DNA of 40,291 nucleotides from NCBI GenBank assembly GCA_002338145.1, contig DDHP01000086.1, positions 11,956-52,246 of the forward strand, in the 5' to 3' direction. This DNA is from Deferribacteraceae bacterium UBA1873. Lineage in GTDB: Bacteria > Chrysiogenota > Deferribacteres > Deferribacterales > Flexistipitaceae. The notes beneath the pieces were generated by a model. It saw only the letters and a list, made by a program, of their open reading frames with translations. It was not told where the DNA came from and did not search any database. The position numbers were made by a program, and so were the translations under genes. Of this stretch, positions 31,741 to 40,240 are shown piece by piece (position 1 is the first letter of the stretch; every line of letters starts with the position of its first letter).

Positions 31741-33453
31741 CTATAGGACTTTGACTTTTGACTTCAGGTCGCCCTTGCCGTCATAAATGTGAACTGCACA
31801 GGCTAAACAGGGGTCAAAAGAGTGTATTGTCCTTAAAATTTCCAGAGGACGCTCAGGATCAGCCAAAGGCGTGCCTATAAGGGATTGCTCATACTGTCCT
31901 CTCTGCTCGTTAGCATCCCTGGGACTGGCATTCCATGTGGTGGGAACCACAGCCTGATAATTTTTAATATTTTTATTTTCAATAACAACCCAATGACCAA
32001 GTGCTCCCCTTGGAGCTTCGTGGAAACCATATCCTCGGGCATTTGTAGGCCATGACTCCGGATCCCATTTTTCCGGATTATGAGTTTCATAATCTCCGGT
32101 TTTGATATTATTCACAAGCATGTCCATCCATTTGGGCATCCTGTCAACTGTTATTAGCGATTCAAGAGCCCTTGCCGCTGTCCTGCCCAAAGTTGAAAAA
32201 AGAATCTCTGCACCGGCATTCAGCTCACTAAGCGTGTATTCTATAGCACCGGTAATCTCTTTATGCCCCCTTGCATATCCCACAACCATTCTTGCAAGAG
32301 GCCCCACTTCCATAGGAGCATCGTCATATCTTGGTGCTTTTACCCACGAATATTTTTCGTCGGTATTCAGATAGTCATAAGGTGGTTTTGGCCCGGTATA
32401 ATTAGCATTCTGCTCTCCATCATACGGATGCTTTGCCGTTGCATCACCGCCGGTATAGTCATACCATGAATGTGTAACATATTCGGTAATCTTATTATGG
32501 TCTACATCTATAACATTTTTTAAATCACCGTCTTTTACAATACCACCAGGTATCCATAATCCATCCGGATAGCCGGACTGTGTTTCCGGAAACTCGCCGT
32601 ATGCAAGATAATTCAGATGTCCGGCTCCATACTTTGTCCAGTCCAGATAGTAAGGAGCCACAGCCAGGACATCAGGTACATAAACCTTTTTAACAAATTC
32701 GTCTGCCATTTGTATATATTTGTTAATTTCGGCTATTTTTGCAGCATTAAGAGCATTCTGACTGTTAGGATCCACAGGTATCGCCATCCCGCCTACAAGA
32801 AATGTTTGTGGATGCGGATTTTTTGAACCAAGGATTGCATGGATCTTAATTATTTCCTTTTGCAGATTAAGTGCTTCAAGATAATGTGCCACCCCCATAA
32901 GATTGACTTCCGGAGGTAGTTTCATAGCCGGATGACCCCAATACCCATTGGAAAATGGCCCCAACCTACCAGTATTGGCAAAAGCCCCGATTTTATCCTG
33001 AACAGATTTAAAATAGTCAGCACTTGAATATTTCCAATCTGAAACTGATTGTTGTAAAGCAGCTGTTTTTCTAGGATCTGCTTTTAATGCCGAAACAATA
33101 TCAACCCAGTCAAGGGCATGCAAATGATAAAAATGTATTACGTGGTCCTGAACATTTTGTATGCCCATTATGATATTTCTAAGCATTTCGGCATTATAGG
33201 GAACTTTGATACCGAGTGCATTCTCAACAGCTCGTATGGATGCAATGGAGTGAACAGTTGTGCACACGCCGCAGAACCGCTGGGTATAAAACCAAGCATC
33301 CCTTGGATCCCTACCCTGGAGTATTTTCTCAATACCTCTGAACATTGTGGAACTTGACCAAGCATCAACAATCTTGCCGTTTTCCACTTTGGCTTCTATA
33401 CGTAAATGCCCTTCAATTCTTGTTATGGGATCAACAACTATTTTATTTGCCAT
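31741..33453 (-). CDS. hyaB: [NiFe]-hydrogenase large subunit (group 1)
   Basis: Catalytic subunit of 570 residues. The L1 motif RFCGVCTTVH supplies Cys61 and Cys64. The L2 motif DPCLACAVH supplies Cys549 and Cys552; these four ligate Ni and Fe. Cleavage after His555 by HyaD would remove the 15-residue tail. The length and motifs fit membrane-bound group 1 uptake enzymes. It sits 22 bp after the small-subunit gene. Confidence 0.97.
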   Translation of the reverse strand: MANKIVVDPITRIEGHLRIEAKVENGKIVDAWSSSTMFRGIEKILQGRDPRDAWFYTQRFCGVCTTVHSIASIRAVENALGIKVPYNAEMLRNIIMGIQNVQDHVIHFYHLHALDWVDIVSALKADPRKTAALQQSVSDWKYSSADYFKSVQDKIGAFANTGRLGPFSNGYWGHPAMKLPPEVNLMGVAHYLEALNLQKEIIKIHAILGSKNPHPQTFLVGGMAIPVDPNSQNALNAAKIAEINKYIQMADEFVKKVYVPDVLAVAPYYLDWTKYGAGHLNYLAYGEFPETQSGYPDGLWIPGGIVKDGDLKNVIDVDHNKITEYVTHSWYDYTGGDATAKHPYDGEQNANYTGPKPPYDYLNTDEKYSWVKAPRYDDAPMEVGPLARMVVGYARGHKEITGAIEYTLSELNAGAEILFSTLGRTAARALESLITVDRMPKWMDMLVNNIKTGDYETHNPEKWDPESWPTNARGYGFHEAPRGALGHWVVIENKNIKNYQAVVPTTWNASPRDANEQRGQYEQSLIGTPLADPERPLEILRTIHSFDPCLACAVHIYDGKGDLKSKVKVL

Positions 33454-33475
33454 GATATAAACCTCTCATAATAAT

Positions 33476-34570
33476 TTATTTATCATCATCCTCAAATTCC
33501 GAGGACTCTACTTTTTTAACAAGTCCACGGTTTCTGATAGCCGATATTATACCGTGAGCACCAAAAACCACTGCTGAAATACCCACAACAGCAGCCCCTA
33601 TCTTTGTTGCCGTGGCTTCAACACCAAAACCGGGCACATTTGGTAGTCGTTTATACAAAGGTGTCATAGTGTCCCAAAATCCCGGCTCACTGCATCCTGC
33701 ACATCCATGCCCTGCCTGAACAGGCCAGCTCAATCCTTCATTCCAACGAATAGTGGGGCAGTTGTGAAATGTTTCCGGACCTTTGCAGCCCATTTTGTAT
33801 AAACACCAACCCTGCTTGTGCCCATAATCACCCCATGCTTCAACATATTGACCGGCGTCAAAGTGTGCCCTTCTCTCACAGTTGTCGTGAATTCTCTTGC
33901 CATAGGCAAACTTAGGTCGTAAAAATTTGTCCATTGCTGGAGGTGCTCCAAAAAGAAGGTAGTGAACAATGGTGCCTGTCAGATTCTCCACATTAACCGG
34001 ACAACCCGGCAGATTAATAACTGTTTTATTGGGCAAAAGCTCTTTTACAGATTTTGCATCAGTGGGATTGGGATAAGCCGCAGGGAGCCCACCGTATGTT
34101 GCGCAGGTACCTACTGCTATAATAAAGGCAGCGTTTCCCCCCACCTCTTTTAGAATATCTTCAGCAGATCTTCCTCCTACAGTACAGTATGCTCCATCAG
34201 CTCCTGTGGGTATAGAGCCTTCAACAACACAGATATATTTGCCTTTATATTTCTCAAATGTGTTTTCTTTTGCGGATTCCGCCTGATGACCTGCAGCAGA
34301 CATAATGGTTTCATGATAGTCAACAGAAAGATGGTCAAGAATCAGTTGAGCGGCAGTAGGAGCGGATGCCCGCAATAAAGACTCTGTATCACCGGCACAG
34401 TCCTGAAACTCAAGCCATATAACAGGTGGTCGTGTGTCACTTTCTATCGCTTCTGCAATTTTAGGAGCAAAAGCGGGGGAGAGAGCGAGTGTTCCGCTTA
34501 CTGCAGTACAATATTTAAGAAAATCCCGCCGGGAAACACCCAAACATTTCATTTTTTCTGCTATACCCAT
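33476..34570 (-). CDS. hyaA: [NiFe]-hydrogenase small subunit, Tat-exported, Asp at the proximal cluster
   Basis: The electron-transfer subunit, 364 residues. A Tat signal is present (SRRDFLK at 13-19), cleaved probably near residue 42. The proximal cluster site has Cys58, Cys156 and Cys190, but Asp61 (GAT codon) stands where the second Cys normally is (DCAGDTES instead of CxxC). The distal cluster has His228, Cys231, Cys256 and Cys262. The medial [3Fe-4S] has Cys271, Cys290 and Cys293. A C-terminal membrane helix spans about 320-345. GGAGG precedes the ATG and a strong promoter lies at 34610-34638. The extra Cys of O2-tolerant enzymes are absent. Confidence 0.95.
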   Translation of the reverse strand: MGIAEKMKCLGVSRRDFLKYCTAVSGTLALSPAFAPKIAEAIESDTRPPVIWLEFQDCAGDTESLLRASAPTAAQLILDHLSVDYHETIMSAAGHQAESAKENTFEKYKGKYICVVEGSIPTGADGAYCTVGGRSAEDILKEVGGNAAFIIAVGTCATYGGLPAAYPNPTDAKSVKELLPNKTVINLPGCPVNVENLTGTIVHYLLFGAPPAMDKFLRPKFAYGKRIHDNCERRAHFDAGQYVEAWGDYGHKQGWCLYKMGCKGPETFHNCPTIRWNEGLSWPVQAGHGCAGCSEPGFWDTMTPLYKRLPNVPGFGVEATATKIGAAVVGISAVVFGAHGIISAIRNRGLVKKVESSEFEDDDK

Positions 34571-34609
34571 TTAAAACCTCCGTAAAATATAATATGAATC
34601 CTCTTTTAT

Positions 34610-34638
34610 ATTATACCAACGCGTAATCCGGTTTGCAA
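34610..34638 (-). promoter_or_regulatory. Hydrogenase operon promoter
   Basis: On the minus strand, TTGCAA (34633-34638), a 17-bp spacer ending TGG, and TATAAT (34610-34615), an extended -10 arrangement. Transcription begins about 33 nt before the hyaA start. Confidence 0.8.
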
Positions 34639-34660
34639 ATAAAATTACTTTTTTTATTTT

Positions 34661-35290
34661 TTATCTGACTAAAGGAACAAAAACGCAGTTTAAAAAACGC
34701 TCTTTAATAATTTGTCCGTTTTTTTTGGTGAATCGGAAAAGTGTCTGAGGATATGTACCGACTGGTGCAACCATTGTTCCGTTTTCCTTCAACTGTTTAA
34801 ATAACTTTTCAGAAATCTGTTCTGCAGCTGCAGAAAAAATTATTCTGTCATAGGGAGCATGCTCAGGATAGCCGTGAAAACCGCTTTTGTTGATTACTTC
34901 AACATTATTTATGCCGGCTTTTTTAAGATTGGATTTTGCAAATTCCGCAAGCTCTTTTATTACTTCTACAGCGTAAACTTTTTTACATAACTGTGCTGCT
35001 ATTGCTGCCTGATAGCCGGAGCCTGCTCCGATTTCCAGTAAAATATCGCTATCCTGTAGCTTTGCAACCTCTGTGATTTTGGCCACCATATAAGGTTGAG
35101 AAATAGTCTGCCCGAATCCTATGGGAAGGGGAGAGTCATCGTATGCATTTTCAATATATTCTTTCCTTACAAACAGATGCCTTTTTACTTTTCGAAAAGC
35201 GTTTATTACCTTAGAATCCTGGATATTCCGGTTTATCAGCTGTGTTTGTATCATTCTTTCTAATTTTAAATCAGCCTCTGCACTGTTCAT
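34661..35290 (-). CDS. pcm: Protein-L-isoaspartate O-methyltransferase Pcm
   Basis: Repairs isoaspartyl residues in aged proteins with SAM. The 209 residues are typical. The substrate-side segment YDDSPLPIGFGQTISQPYMVA, the SAM site LEIGAGSGYQAA and the PYDRIIFSAAAEQI motif are clear. It overlaps pncB by 20 bp, so translation is probably coupled. Confidence 0.96.
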   Translation of the reverse strand: MNSAEADLKLERMIQTQLINRNIQDSKVINAFRKVKRHLFVRKEYIENAYDDSPLPIGFGQTISQPYMVAKITEVAKLQDSDILLEIGAGSGYQAAIAAQLCKKVYAVEVIKELAEFAKSNLKKAGINNVEVINKSGFHGYPEHAPYDRIIFSAAAEQISEKLFKQLKENGTMVAPVGTYPQTLFRFTKKNGQIIKERFLNCVFVPLVR

Positions 35291-36461
35291 CCCGAATTCC
35301 TTTCAGCCTGGGCAGGAGTTTTATCACATTTTCTCTTATCTCATCCGGAGATTTCTTATCTATGAGAATTTTGCCGTTTTCCATAACCTTCTTTGTAAGT
35401 TTATTCATTTTCCCGCCGCATTTTTCACAATTTGACAATGTCTTGTGCAAATGGCTGAATTTCTGATGGAGGCAGTCTTCACACTGATACAGCTCTTTAA
35501 AACTGGAGAATTTTCCCTTTTTGCTGAAAGGCTTGCCATTTATTTCCACAATATCCATGGAAAAGTCCATTACTTTGGCATTGGAAATACTTGTTCCAAT
35601 CCCAAAACCGTCAATAACGCCTGAAAGCTCAGCAATGGAATTTTCGTCCAGTCCGCCGCTGGCAAACAGTTTTACATGCTCATATCCTCTCAATGCAAGC
35701 TCCCATCTGATTTCTTCCGCAATCTTTTTTAAACTTCCTCTGCGGGAGCCGGGGGTATCTATCCTTATACCTTCTAACTTTTCCTTTAATAACCCTGCAA
35801 CATTAACGGCTTCAAAACGTTCGTCATTGAAAGTGTCTATCAGGGCAATACGCCCCACATCAGGTTCTATATGAATATCAAACAGTCTCATTGTTTCCGC
35901 AGTGTCGCCAATTTGGAGAATAAGAGCGTGGGGAACTGTTCCGCTTGCTTTTTTCCCCACCAGTTTTTCAGTGAATACAACGGAAAAACCGTCACATCCT
36001 CCTATATAGGCATATTTGTCTATCATACCGGAAATTGCAGGATGCGCTCGTCTTGCGCCGAAGCTCAAAACGGGTTTTTCCCCTGCATTCAGTTTGCATT
36101 TTGCCGCTTTTGAAGCTATTCCGGAAGAGTGGCATAAAAAGCCGAGAATTGCCGTCTCGTAGATTCCGAAATCCAGATAATTGCCCACCACTGTCATAAC
36201 AGGGCTATCTTCAAAAAATAAACTGCCTTCATCTATGGAATAAATATCCACCGGCTTATTCTCAAGCAAATCCAGTACGTTGTAAAGTCCGGTGAATATA
36301 CCGAAATCATACACGTCAGGGAAGCCTTTCTGGGCAATCTCCATGGTCACATTTCTGTTTATACATTCTTTTTTGAGAATTGTTTCTGAACGTTTGAAAT
36401 ATACATCTGTTGTATCACCATTTAAAATATCTTTGGGAAAAGCTATATCGAAATTTTTCAT
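35271..36461 (-). CDS. pncB: Nicotinate phosphoribosyltransferase (archaeal-type PncB)
   Basis: Salvages nicotinate into NAD synthesis using PRPP. The 396-residue enzyme resembles the short archaeal/Thermus form. The core has SFGARRAHPA, DTFNDE and the phosphate-site segment FASGGLDENSI. A C-terminal zinc-ribbon-like segment carries two CxxC pairs (CEDC and CEKC, about residues 331-352). GGGGGG precedes the ATG, and a TTGACA promoter lies at 36483-36510. Confidence 0.93.
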   Translation of the reverse strand: MKNFDIAFPKDILNGDTTDVYFKRSETILKKECINRNVTMEIAQKGFPDVYDFGIFTGLYNVLDLLENKPVDIYSIDEGSLFFEDSPVMTVVGNYLDFGIYETAILGFLCHSSGIASKAAKCKLNAGEKPVLSFGARRAHPAISGMIDKYAYIGGCDGFSVVFTEKLVGKKASGTVPHALILQIGDTAETMRLFDIHIEPDVGRIALIDTFNDERFEAVNVAGLLKEKLEGIRIDTPGSRRGSLKKIAEEIRWELALRGYEHVKLFASGGLDENSIAELSGVIDGFGIGTSISNAKVMDFSMDIVEINGKPFSKKGKFSSFKELYQCEDCLHQKFSHLHKTLSNCEKCGGKMNKLTKKVMENGKILIDKKSPDEIRENVIKLLPRLKGIRDEQCRG

Positions 36462-36482
36462 TTTACCCCCCTTATATAGCTA

Positions 36483-36510
36483 AGATTAGTGAAATATATT
36501 AAGTTGTCAA
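36483..36510 (-). promoter_or_regulatory. pncB-pcm promoter
   Basis: On the minus strand, TTGACA (36505-36510), a 16-bp spacer and TAATCT (36483-36488), with a leader of roughly 15 nt that carries the GGGGGG ribosome site. Confidence 0.62.
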
Positions 36511-36594
36511 ATATTTTTAACAATAGTGGTTTAATTAAATAATTTTATTAAAAGGAATTCCAAACATTTTCAGATTTAAAATATCTCTTATGTA

Positions 36595-36625
36595 TTGAAT
36601 TTAATGTAGTAAAATTTATTATAAT
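36595..36625 (+). promoter_or_regulatory. Possible promoter of the osmolyte pair
   Basis: A perfect TATAAT (36620-36625) lies 3 bp before the ATG at 36629, with TTGAAT (36595-36600) and a long 19-bp spacer. No ribosome site is present. If used, the message would start at or just inside the start codon. Confidence 0.35.
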
Positions 36626-36628
36626 ATT

Positions 36629-37435
36629 ATGCAAAAATTTATTATTTTTACTGATTTAGATGGCACACTTCTGGATCACGAAACTTATTCTTTTGAGGGG
36701 GCTATTGAGGCATTATCATTAATAAAATCAAAAAATATACCGCTGATTATTGTTACCAGTAAGACTTCAACTGAAGTTCTTGATGTGCAGGAGCAGTTGG
36801 GCATATCACATCCTTTCATTGTTGAAAATGGAGGTGCAGTATTTTTTCCTGAGCAGTTCGCTAATTTAGTAGGCTTGGATTGTGAAAAACAAAACAACTT
36901 TTATGTAAAAACAGTTGGAGCTGAGAGAGAAGAAATATTGGATTTTTTAGAGCCACTCAAGACTCGCTTTAAGATACGTAGTTTTGTGGATTTCAGTGAT
37001 GATGAATTATCAAAATTGATGGATATGAGTGTTGGAGAGGTACAGAAAAGTAAAAAGCGTGAATTCAGTGAGCCGTTTATTTTTCTGGAAGATGAAGAAC
37101 AAAATTTTAATCTGCTTACAGAAAAAGCGCTGGAAAGCGGCTTTAAAATTTTAAAGGGCGGTCGTTTTTATCATTTGGTTAGCCGTTTACAAGACAAGGG
37201 AGAAGCTGTTAAAATAGTTAAAGAAGCTTACAATCTAAAAAACGGCGGTTTTGATAAAAGTATCGGAATCGGCGACAGTATGAATGATTATGAAATGCTT
37301 AAACATGTGGACATTCCGGTACTGGTGGAAAAGAAAAACGGTACATATGAAAACATTCATCTTCCGGGATTAATAAAAGCAGGAGCTGCCGGGCCTGAAG
37401 GTTGGAATAAAGTGGTGTTGAGTTATATTTTATAG
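36629..37435 (+). CDS. Mannosyl-/glucosyl-3-phosphoglycerate phosphatase (HAD family)
   Basis: A 268-residue HAD hydrolase of the MPGP group. It has motif I FTDLDGTLLD (Asp8, Asp10), a motif II region with VTSKTSTE, and motif IV GIGDSMNDYEML. It would remove the phosphate from mannosyl- or glucosyl-3-phosphoglycerate to give the compatible solute mannosyl- or glucosylglycerate. The synthase gene follows after 30 bp, which supports the assignment. Which sugar is used depends on the synthase, which looks glucosyl-type. Confidence 0.88.
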   Translation: MQKFIIFTDLDGTLLDHETYSFEGAIEALSLIKSKNIPLIIVTSKTSTEVLDVQEQLGISHPFIVENGGAVFFPEQFANLVGLDCEKQNNFYVKTVGAEREEILDFLEPLKTRFKIRSFVDFSDDELSKLMDMSVGEVQKSKKREFSEPFIFLEDEEQNFNLLTEKALESGFKILKGGRFYHLVSRLQDKGEAVKIVKEAYNLKNGGFDKSIGIGDSMNDYEMLKHVDIPVLVEKKNGTYENIHLPGLIKAGAAGPEGWNKVVLSYIL

Positions 37436-37465
37436 TATAATTATTTATTTGTAGGAGGATTATAT

Positions 37466-38677
37466 ATGCCGGATTTTTACCAAAACAGACTGATTACCAC
37501 ATTACAGAAGCTGAAAGACAGACCTGTTGATGAACTGGAGGAGGAAATAATAAAGGCGTCCAAAAGGCGCAAAATTGCTTTGCTGCTTCCATCACTTTAT
37601 TCGGAATTTGAAAAGCCGGCCATGCACAGGATTATCGAGGAGCTGAAAAAAGTCACCTTTATCGAAACTATCGTACTGTCGCTTGATCAGGCAAATGAAG
37701 AACAGTTCAGAAAGGTCAGAGAATATATGTCCGTACTGCCCCAGGATGTAAAAATTATCTGGAATCATGGTGAACGGATACAGTCTTTGTACAATGAACT
37801 TGTAGATGAGGGTTTTCCCCTCAATATTCCCGGTAAGGGCAGGGTCGTATGGATGGGGATGGGGTATCTGCTTGCCGATTCCAAGCATTATGCCGTTGCT
37901 CTGCATGACTGCGATATTGTTAATTATAAGAGAGAGCTTTTGGCAAGGCTTGTATATCCTGTGGTGCACAGGGGACTTAATTTTGAATTTAACAAAGGTT
38001 ATTATGCAAGGGTTACGGACAGACTATACGGAAGAGTTATGAGACTCTTTTATACCCCTCTTATAAGGTCGCTGAAAAAAATTATAGGATTTGACAACAA
38101 GTTTTTGGATTATATGGACGGCTTCAGGTACGCTCTTTCCGGTGAATTTGCACTTATCAGGGAACTGGCTACAGGTATAAGGATTTCGCCCACTTGGGGG
38201 CTGGAGGTCTCACTGTTAAGTGAGGTCTATCAAAATACTTCCATTAAACGTATCTCTCAGACAGAGGTCATGGAAACTTATGAGCACAAACACAGTGAGC
38301 TTTCCAAAAATGACCCCAACAGCGGTTTGCTGAGGATGGCTACTGATATAGCCAAGACACTTTTTCGGATTTTAGCTCAGGACGGCATAACAATGTCCGA
38401 AGCTTTTTTCAAAACTCTCTTAGCCACATATTTTCAGGAAGCAAGGGGGGCTGTGGAATCTTACAATGCTCTTGCTTTGCTGAATGGTCTCCACTTTGAC
38501 CGGCATAAGGAGATTAGGTCTGTTGAAACGTTTGCTGTGGCAATCGAAAATGCTAAAAAGGAATTTATGGAAAATCCTATCGGTGTTCGCTTGATTTCTC
38601 CCTGGGCACGGGTGGATTCGGCTCTGCCCAATTTTGCTGAAAAACTTATTGAGTGTGTGGAAGCGGATAACAGTTGA
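37466..38677 (+). CDS. gpgS: Glucosyl-3-phosphoglycerate synthase (GT81-like)
   Basis: A 403-residue GT-A glycosyltransferase resembling GpgS, which transfers glucose from NDP-glucose to 3-phosphoglycerate. The metal-binding DxD is HDCDIV (Asp148, Asp150). The RVVWMGMGYLLA segment and SPTWGLEVSLLSEVY near residues 235-250 fit the family. The overall pattern is closer to GT81 than to the GT78 mannosyl enzyme. AGGAGG precedes the ATG. With the upstream phosphatase it would make glucosylglycerate, an osmolyte of halophilic and thermophilic bacteria. Confidence 0.87.
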   Translation: MPDFYQNRLITTLQKLKDRPVDELEEEIIKASKRRKIALLLPSLYSEFEKPAMHRIIEELKKVTFIETIVLSLDQANEEQFRKVREYMSVLPQDVKIIWNHGERIQSLYNELVDEGFPLNIPGKGRVVWMGMGYLLADSKHYAVALHDCDIVNYKRELLARLVYPVVHRGLNFEFNKGYYARVTDRLYGRVMRLFYTPLIRSLKKIIGFDNKFLDYMDGFRYALSGEFALIRELATGIRISPTWGLEVSLLSEVYQNTSIKRISQTEVMETYEHKHSELSKNDPNSGLLRMATDIAKTLFRILAQDGITMSEAFFKTLLATYFQEARGAVESYNALALLNGLHFDRHKEIRSVETFAVAIENAKKEFMENPIGVRLISPWARVDSALPNFAEKLIECVEADNS

Positions 38678-38681
38678 GATG

Positions 38682-38723
38682 GTTCAGCGTTCAATGTTCA
38701 AAGTTCAAGGTTTTAGGTTAAAC
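38682..38723. repeat. Heptamer tandem repeat, GTTCAAN type
   Basis: Six consecutive heptamers: GTTCAGC, GTTCAAT, GTTCAAA, GTTCAAG, GTTTTAG and GTTAAAC, beginning right after the gpgS stop. They lie in the 186-bp convergent gap before fumC, which contains no gene. Confidence 0.8.
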
Positions 38724-38796
38724 TCTGTTGAGTAGTTGAAGGGAAGATTGATAAACTTATGATAAAACAAGACAAATCAATTTCCTCCAACTAATC

Positions 38797-38849
38797 AACC
38801 ACTCAACCACTAAACCACTCAACCACTAAACCACTCAACCACTAAACCA
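38797..38849. repeat. Sixteen-bp tandem repeat
   Basis: Three perfect copies of AACCACTCAACCACTA in a row (38797-38812, 38813-38828, 38829-38844) plus a partial copy, built of alternating 8-mers AACCACTC and AACCACTA. They end 15 bp before the fumC stop. Confidence 0.92.
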
Positions 38850-38863
38850 ACACGCCGGTTTTA

Positions 38864-40240
38864 TTAAATCATATTTTCCGGGTTAAAAATATCCTCCAGT
38901 TCTTCTTCACTGAGGATGTTTTTTCTTCTTGTGACCTCTTTCACCGTTTCTTTGCTGTTAAAAGCTTCGTAAGCAATTTCAGCCGCCTTGTCATAGCCTA
39001 TTTTTGCAGCCAGCGGGGTTACTATAGCCATTGACCACTCCACCAGTTGACTGCACCTGTCCTCGTTAGCTTTAATGCCTGTAACACATTTATCTGCCAG
39101 ATGTTCTGAAGCATTTGTCAGTAGCTGTATAGATGTGATTAAGTTATAAGCTATTAAAGGCATCATAACATTTAAATCCAGCAAACCACTGCTTCCGGCA
39201 ATGGTTATACTGGAGTGCATTCCCATGACCTGGGCTGAAACCTGTGCTACAGATTCCGGTATCACCGGGTTCACTTTTCCAGGCATAATGGAACTACCTG
39301 GCTGTAGAGGCGGAAGGGTAATTTCCTGTATTCCGCACCTGGGACCGGAACTCATCAGTCTGAGATCGTTGGAAATCTTCATCAGGCTTACGGCAAGAGA
39401 GTTCAGACATCCGCTGAATGCAACAACGGTATCTTTGGAGGCAATACCTTCAAAAAGGTTTTCAGCCTGTTTAAATTGTATTCCGGTGAATTCAGATATT
39501 TCTTTTATAGCTGCTTCTGCAAAATCCGGGTGTGTATTTATACCTGTACCCAGTGCAGTGCCCCCCAGCGGCAGTTTCTCTAACCATTGTTCAGCCGTAC
39601 ACAATCTCTCATAAGCATTTTGTATCTGCTGCCTGTAACCTGAAAACTCCTGCCCAAGAGTAACGGGTACAGCATCCATCAGGTGTGTTCTGCCGATTTT
39701 AATAATTTTGCCAAACTCTTTTTCCTTTTTTTCAAGGCAATCTATAAGTTTAAAGATTTTGTTTTTATTGCTTTCCAGTGTGAGTATTGCGGAGATATGT
39801 ATTGCTGTGGGGATAACATCATTGCTGGACTGACCCATGTTGACATCATCATTGGGGTGGCAGAGCTTTCTGTTGCCCTTCTTGCCACTTAGTATTTCGC
39901 TGACCCTGTTTGCAATAACTTCATTGACATTCATGTTTGTTGAGGTTCCTGAGCCTGTCTGAAAAATGTCCAATGGAAACTGGTCACTATATTCTCCGTT
40001 AATAATTTCAAAAGCAGCCTGTACTATAGCATCAGCTTTATCGTCATCAATCAGTCCGAGATTGTTATTTGCCGTAGCTGCAGCCATTTTTACTATGGCG
40101 ACTGCTTTTATAAATTCCTCGGGCATTCGCCACTTGCTTATCTGAAAGTTTTGGTTTGCACGTGCAGTCTGCGCCGCCCAGTAGGCATTTTCCGGTATTT
40201 TCATTTCTCCCATACTGTCTTTTTCAATACGGTAGTTCAT
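38864..40240 (-). CDS. fumC: Fumarate hydratase class II (FumC)
   Basis: Interconverts fumarate and malate in the citric acid cycle. The 458 residues are typical. FQTGSGTSTNMNVNEV, HPNDDVNMGQSSND, the superfamily signature GSSIMPGKVNP and ELNVMMP-like DLNVMMPLIAYNL are visible. Aspartate ammonia-lyase is a close relative, but the SSND and HPNDDVN segments and the C-terminal pattern favour fumarase. AGGAGGACAT precedes the ATG. Confidence 0.9.
   Translation of the reverse strand: MNYRIEKDSMGEMKIPENAYWAAQTARANQNFQISKWRMPEEFIKAVAIVKMAAATANNNLGLIDDDKADAIVQAAFEIINGEYSDQFPLDIFQTGSGTSTNMNVNEVIANRVSEILSGKKGNRKLCHPNDDVNMGQSSNDVIPTAIHISAILTLESNKNKIFKLIDCLEKKEKEFGKIIKIGRTHLMDAVPVTLGQEFSGYRQQIQNAYERLCTAEQWLEKLPLGGTALGTGINTHPDFAEAAIKEISEFTGIQFKQAENLFEGIASKDTVVAFSGCLNSLAVSLMKISNDLRLMSSGPRCGIQEITLPPLQPGSSIMPGKVNPVIPESVAQVSAQVMGMHSSITIAGSSGLLDLNVMMPLIAYNLITSIQLLTNASEHLADKCVTGIKANEDRCSQLVEWSMAIVTPLAAKIGYDKAAEIAYEAFNSKETVKEVTRRKNILSEEELEDIFNPENMI

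Noticed and set aside
38797..38849. CRISPR array
   Set aside because: The 16-bp units are contiguous with no spacers, and there are no cas genes.
38864..40240. Aspartate ammonia-lyase instead of fumarase
   Set aside because: The HPNDDVNMGQSSND segment and the C-terminal pattern are fumarase-like, though the superfamily signature alone is shared.
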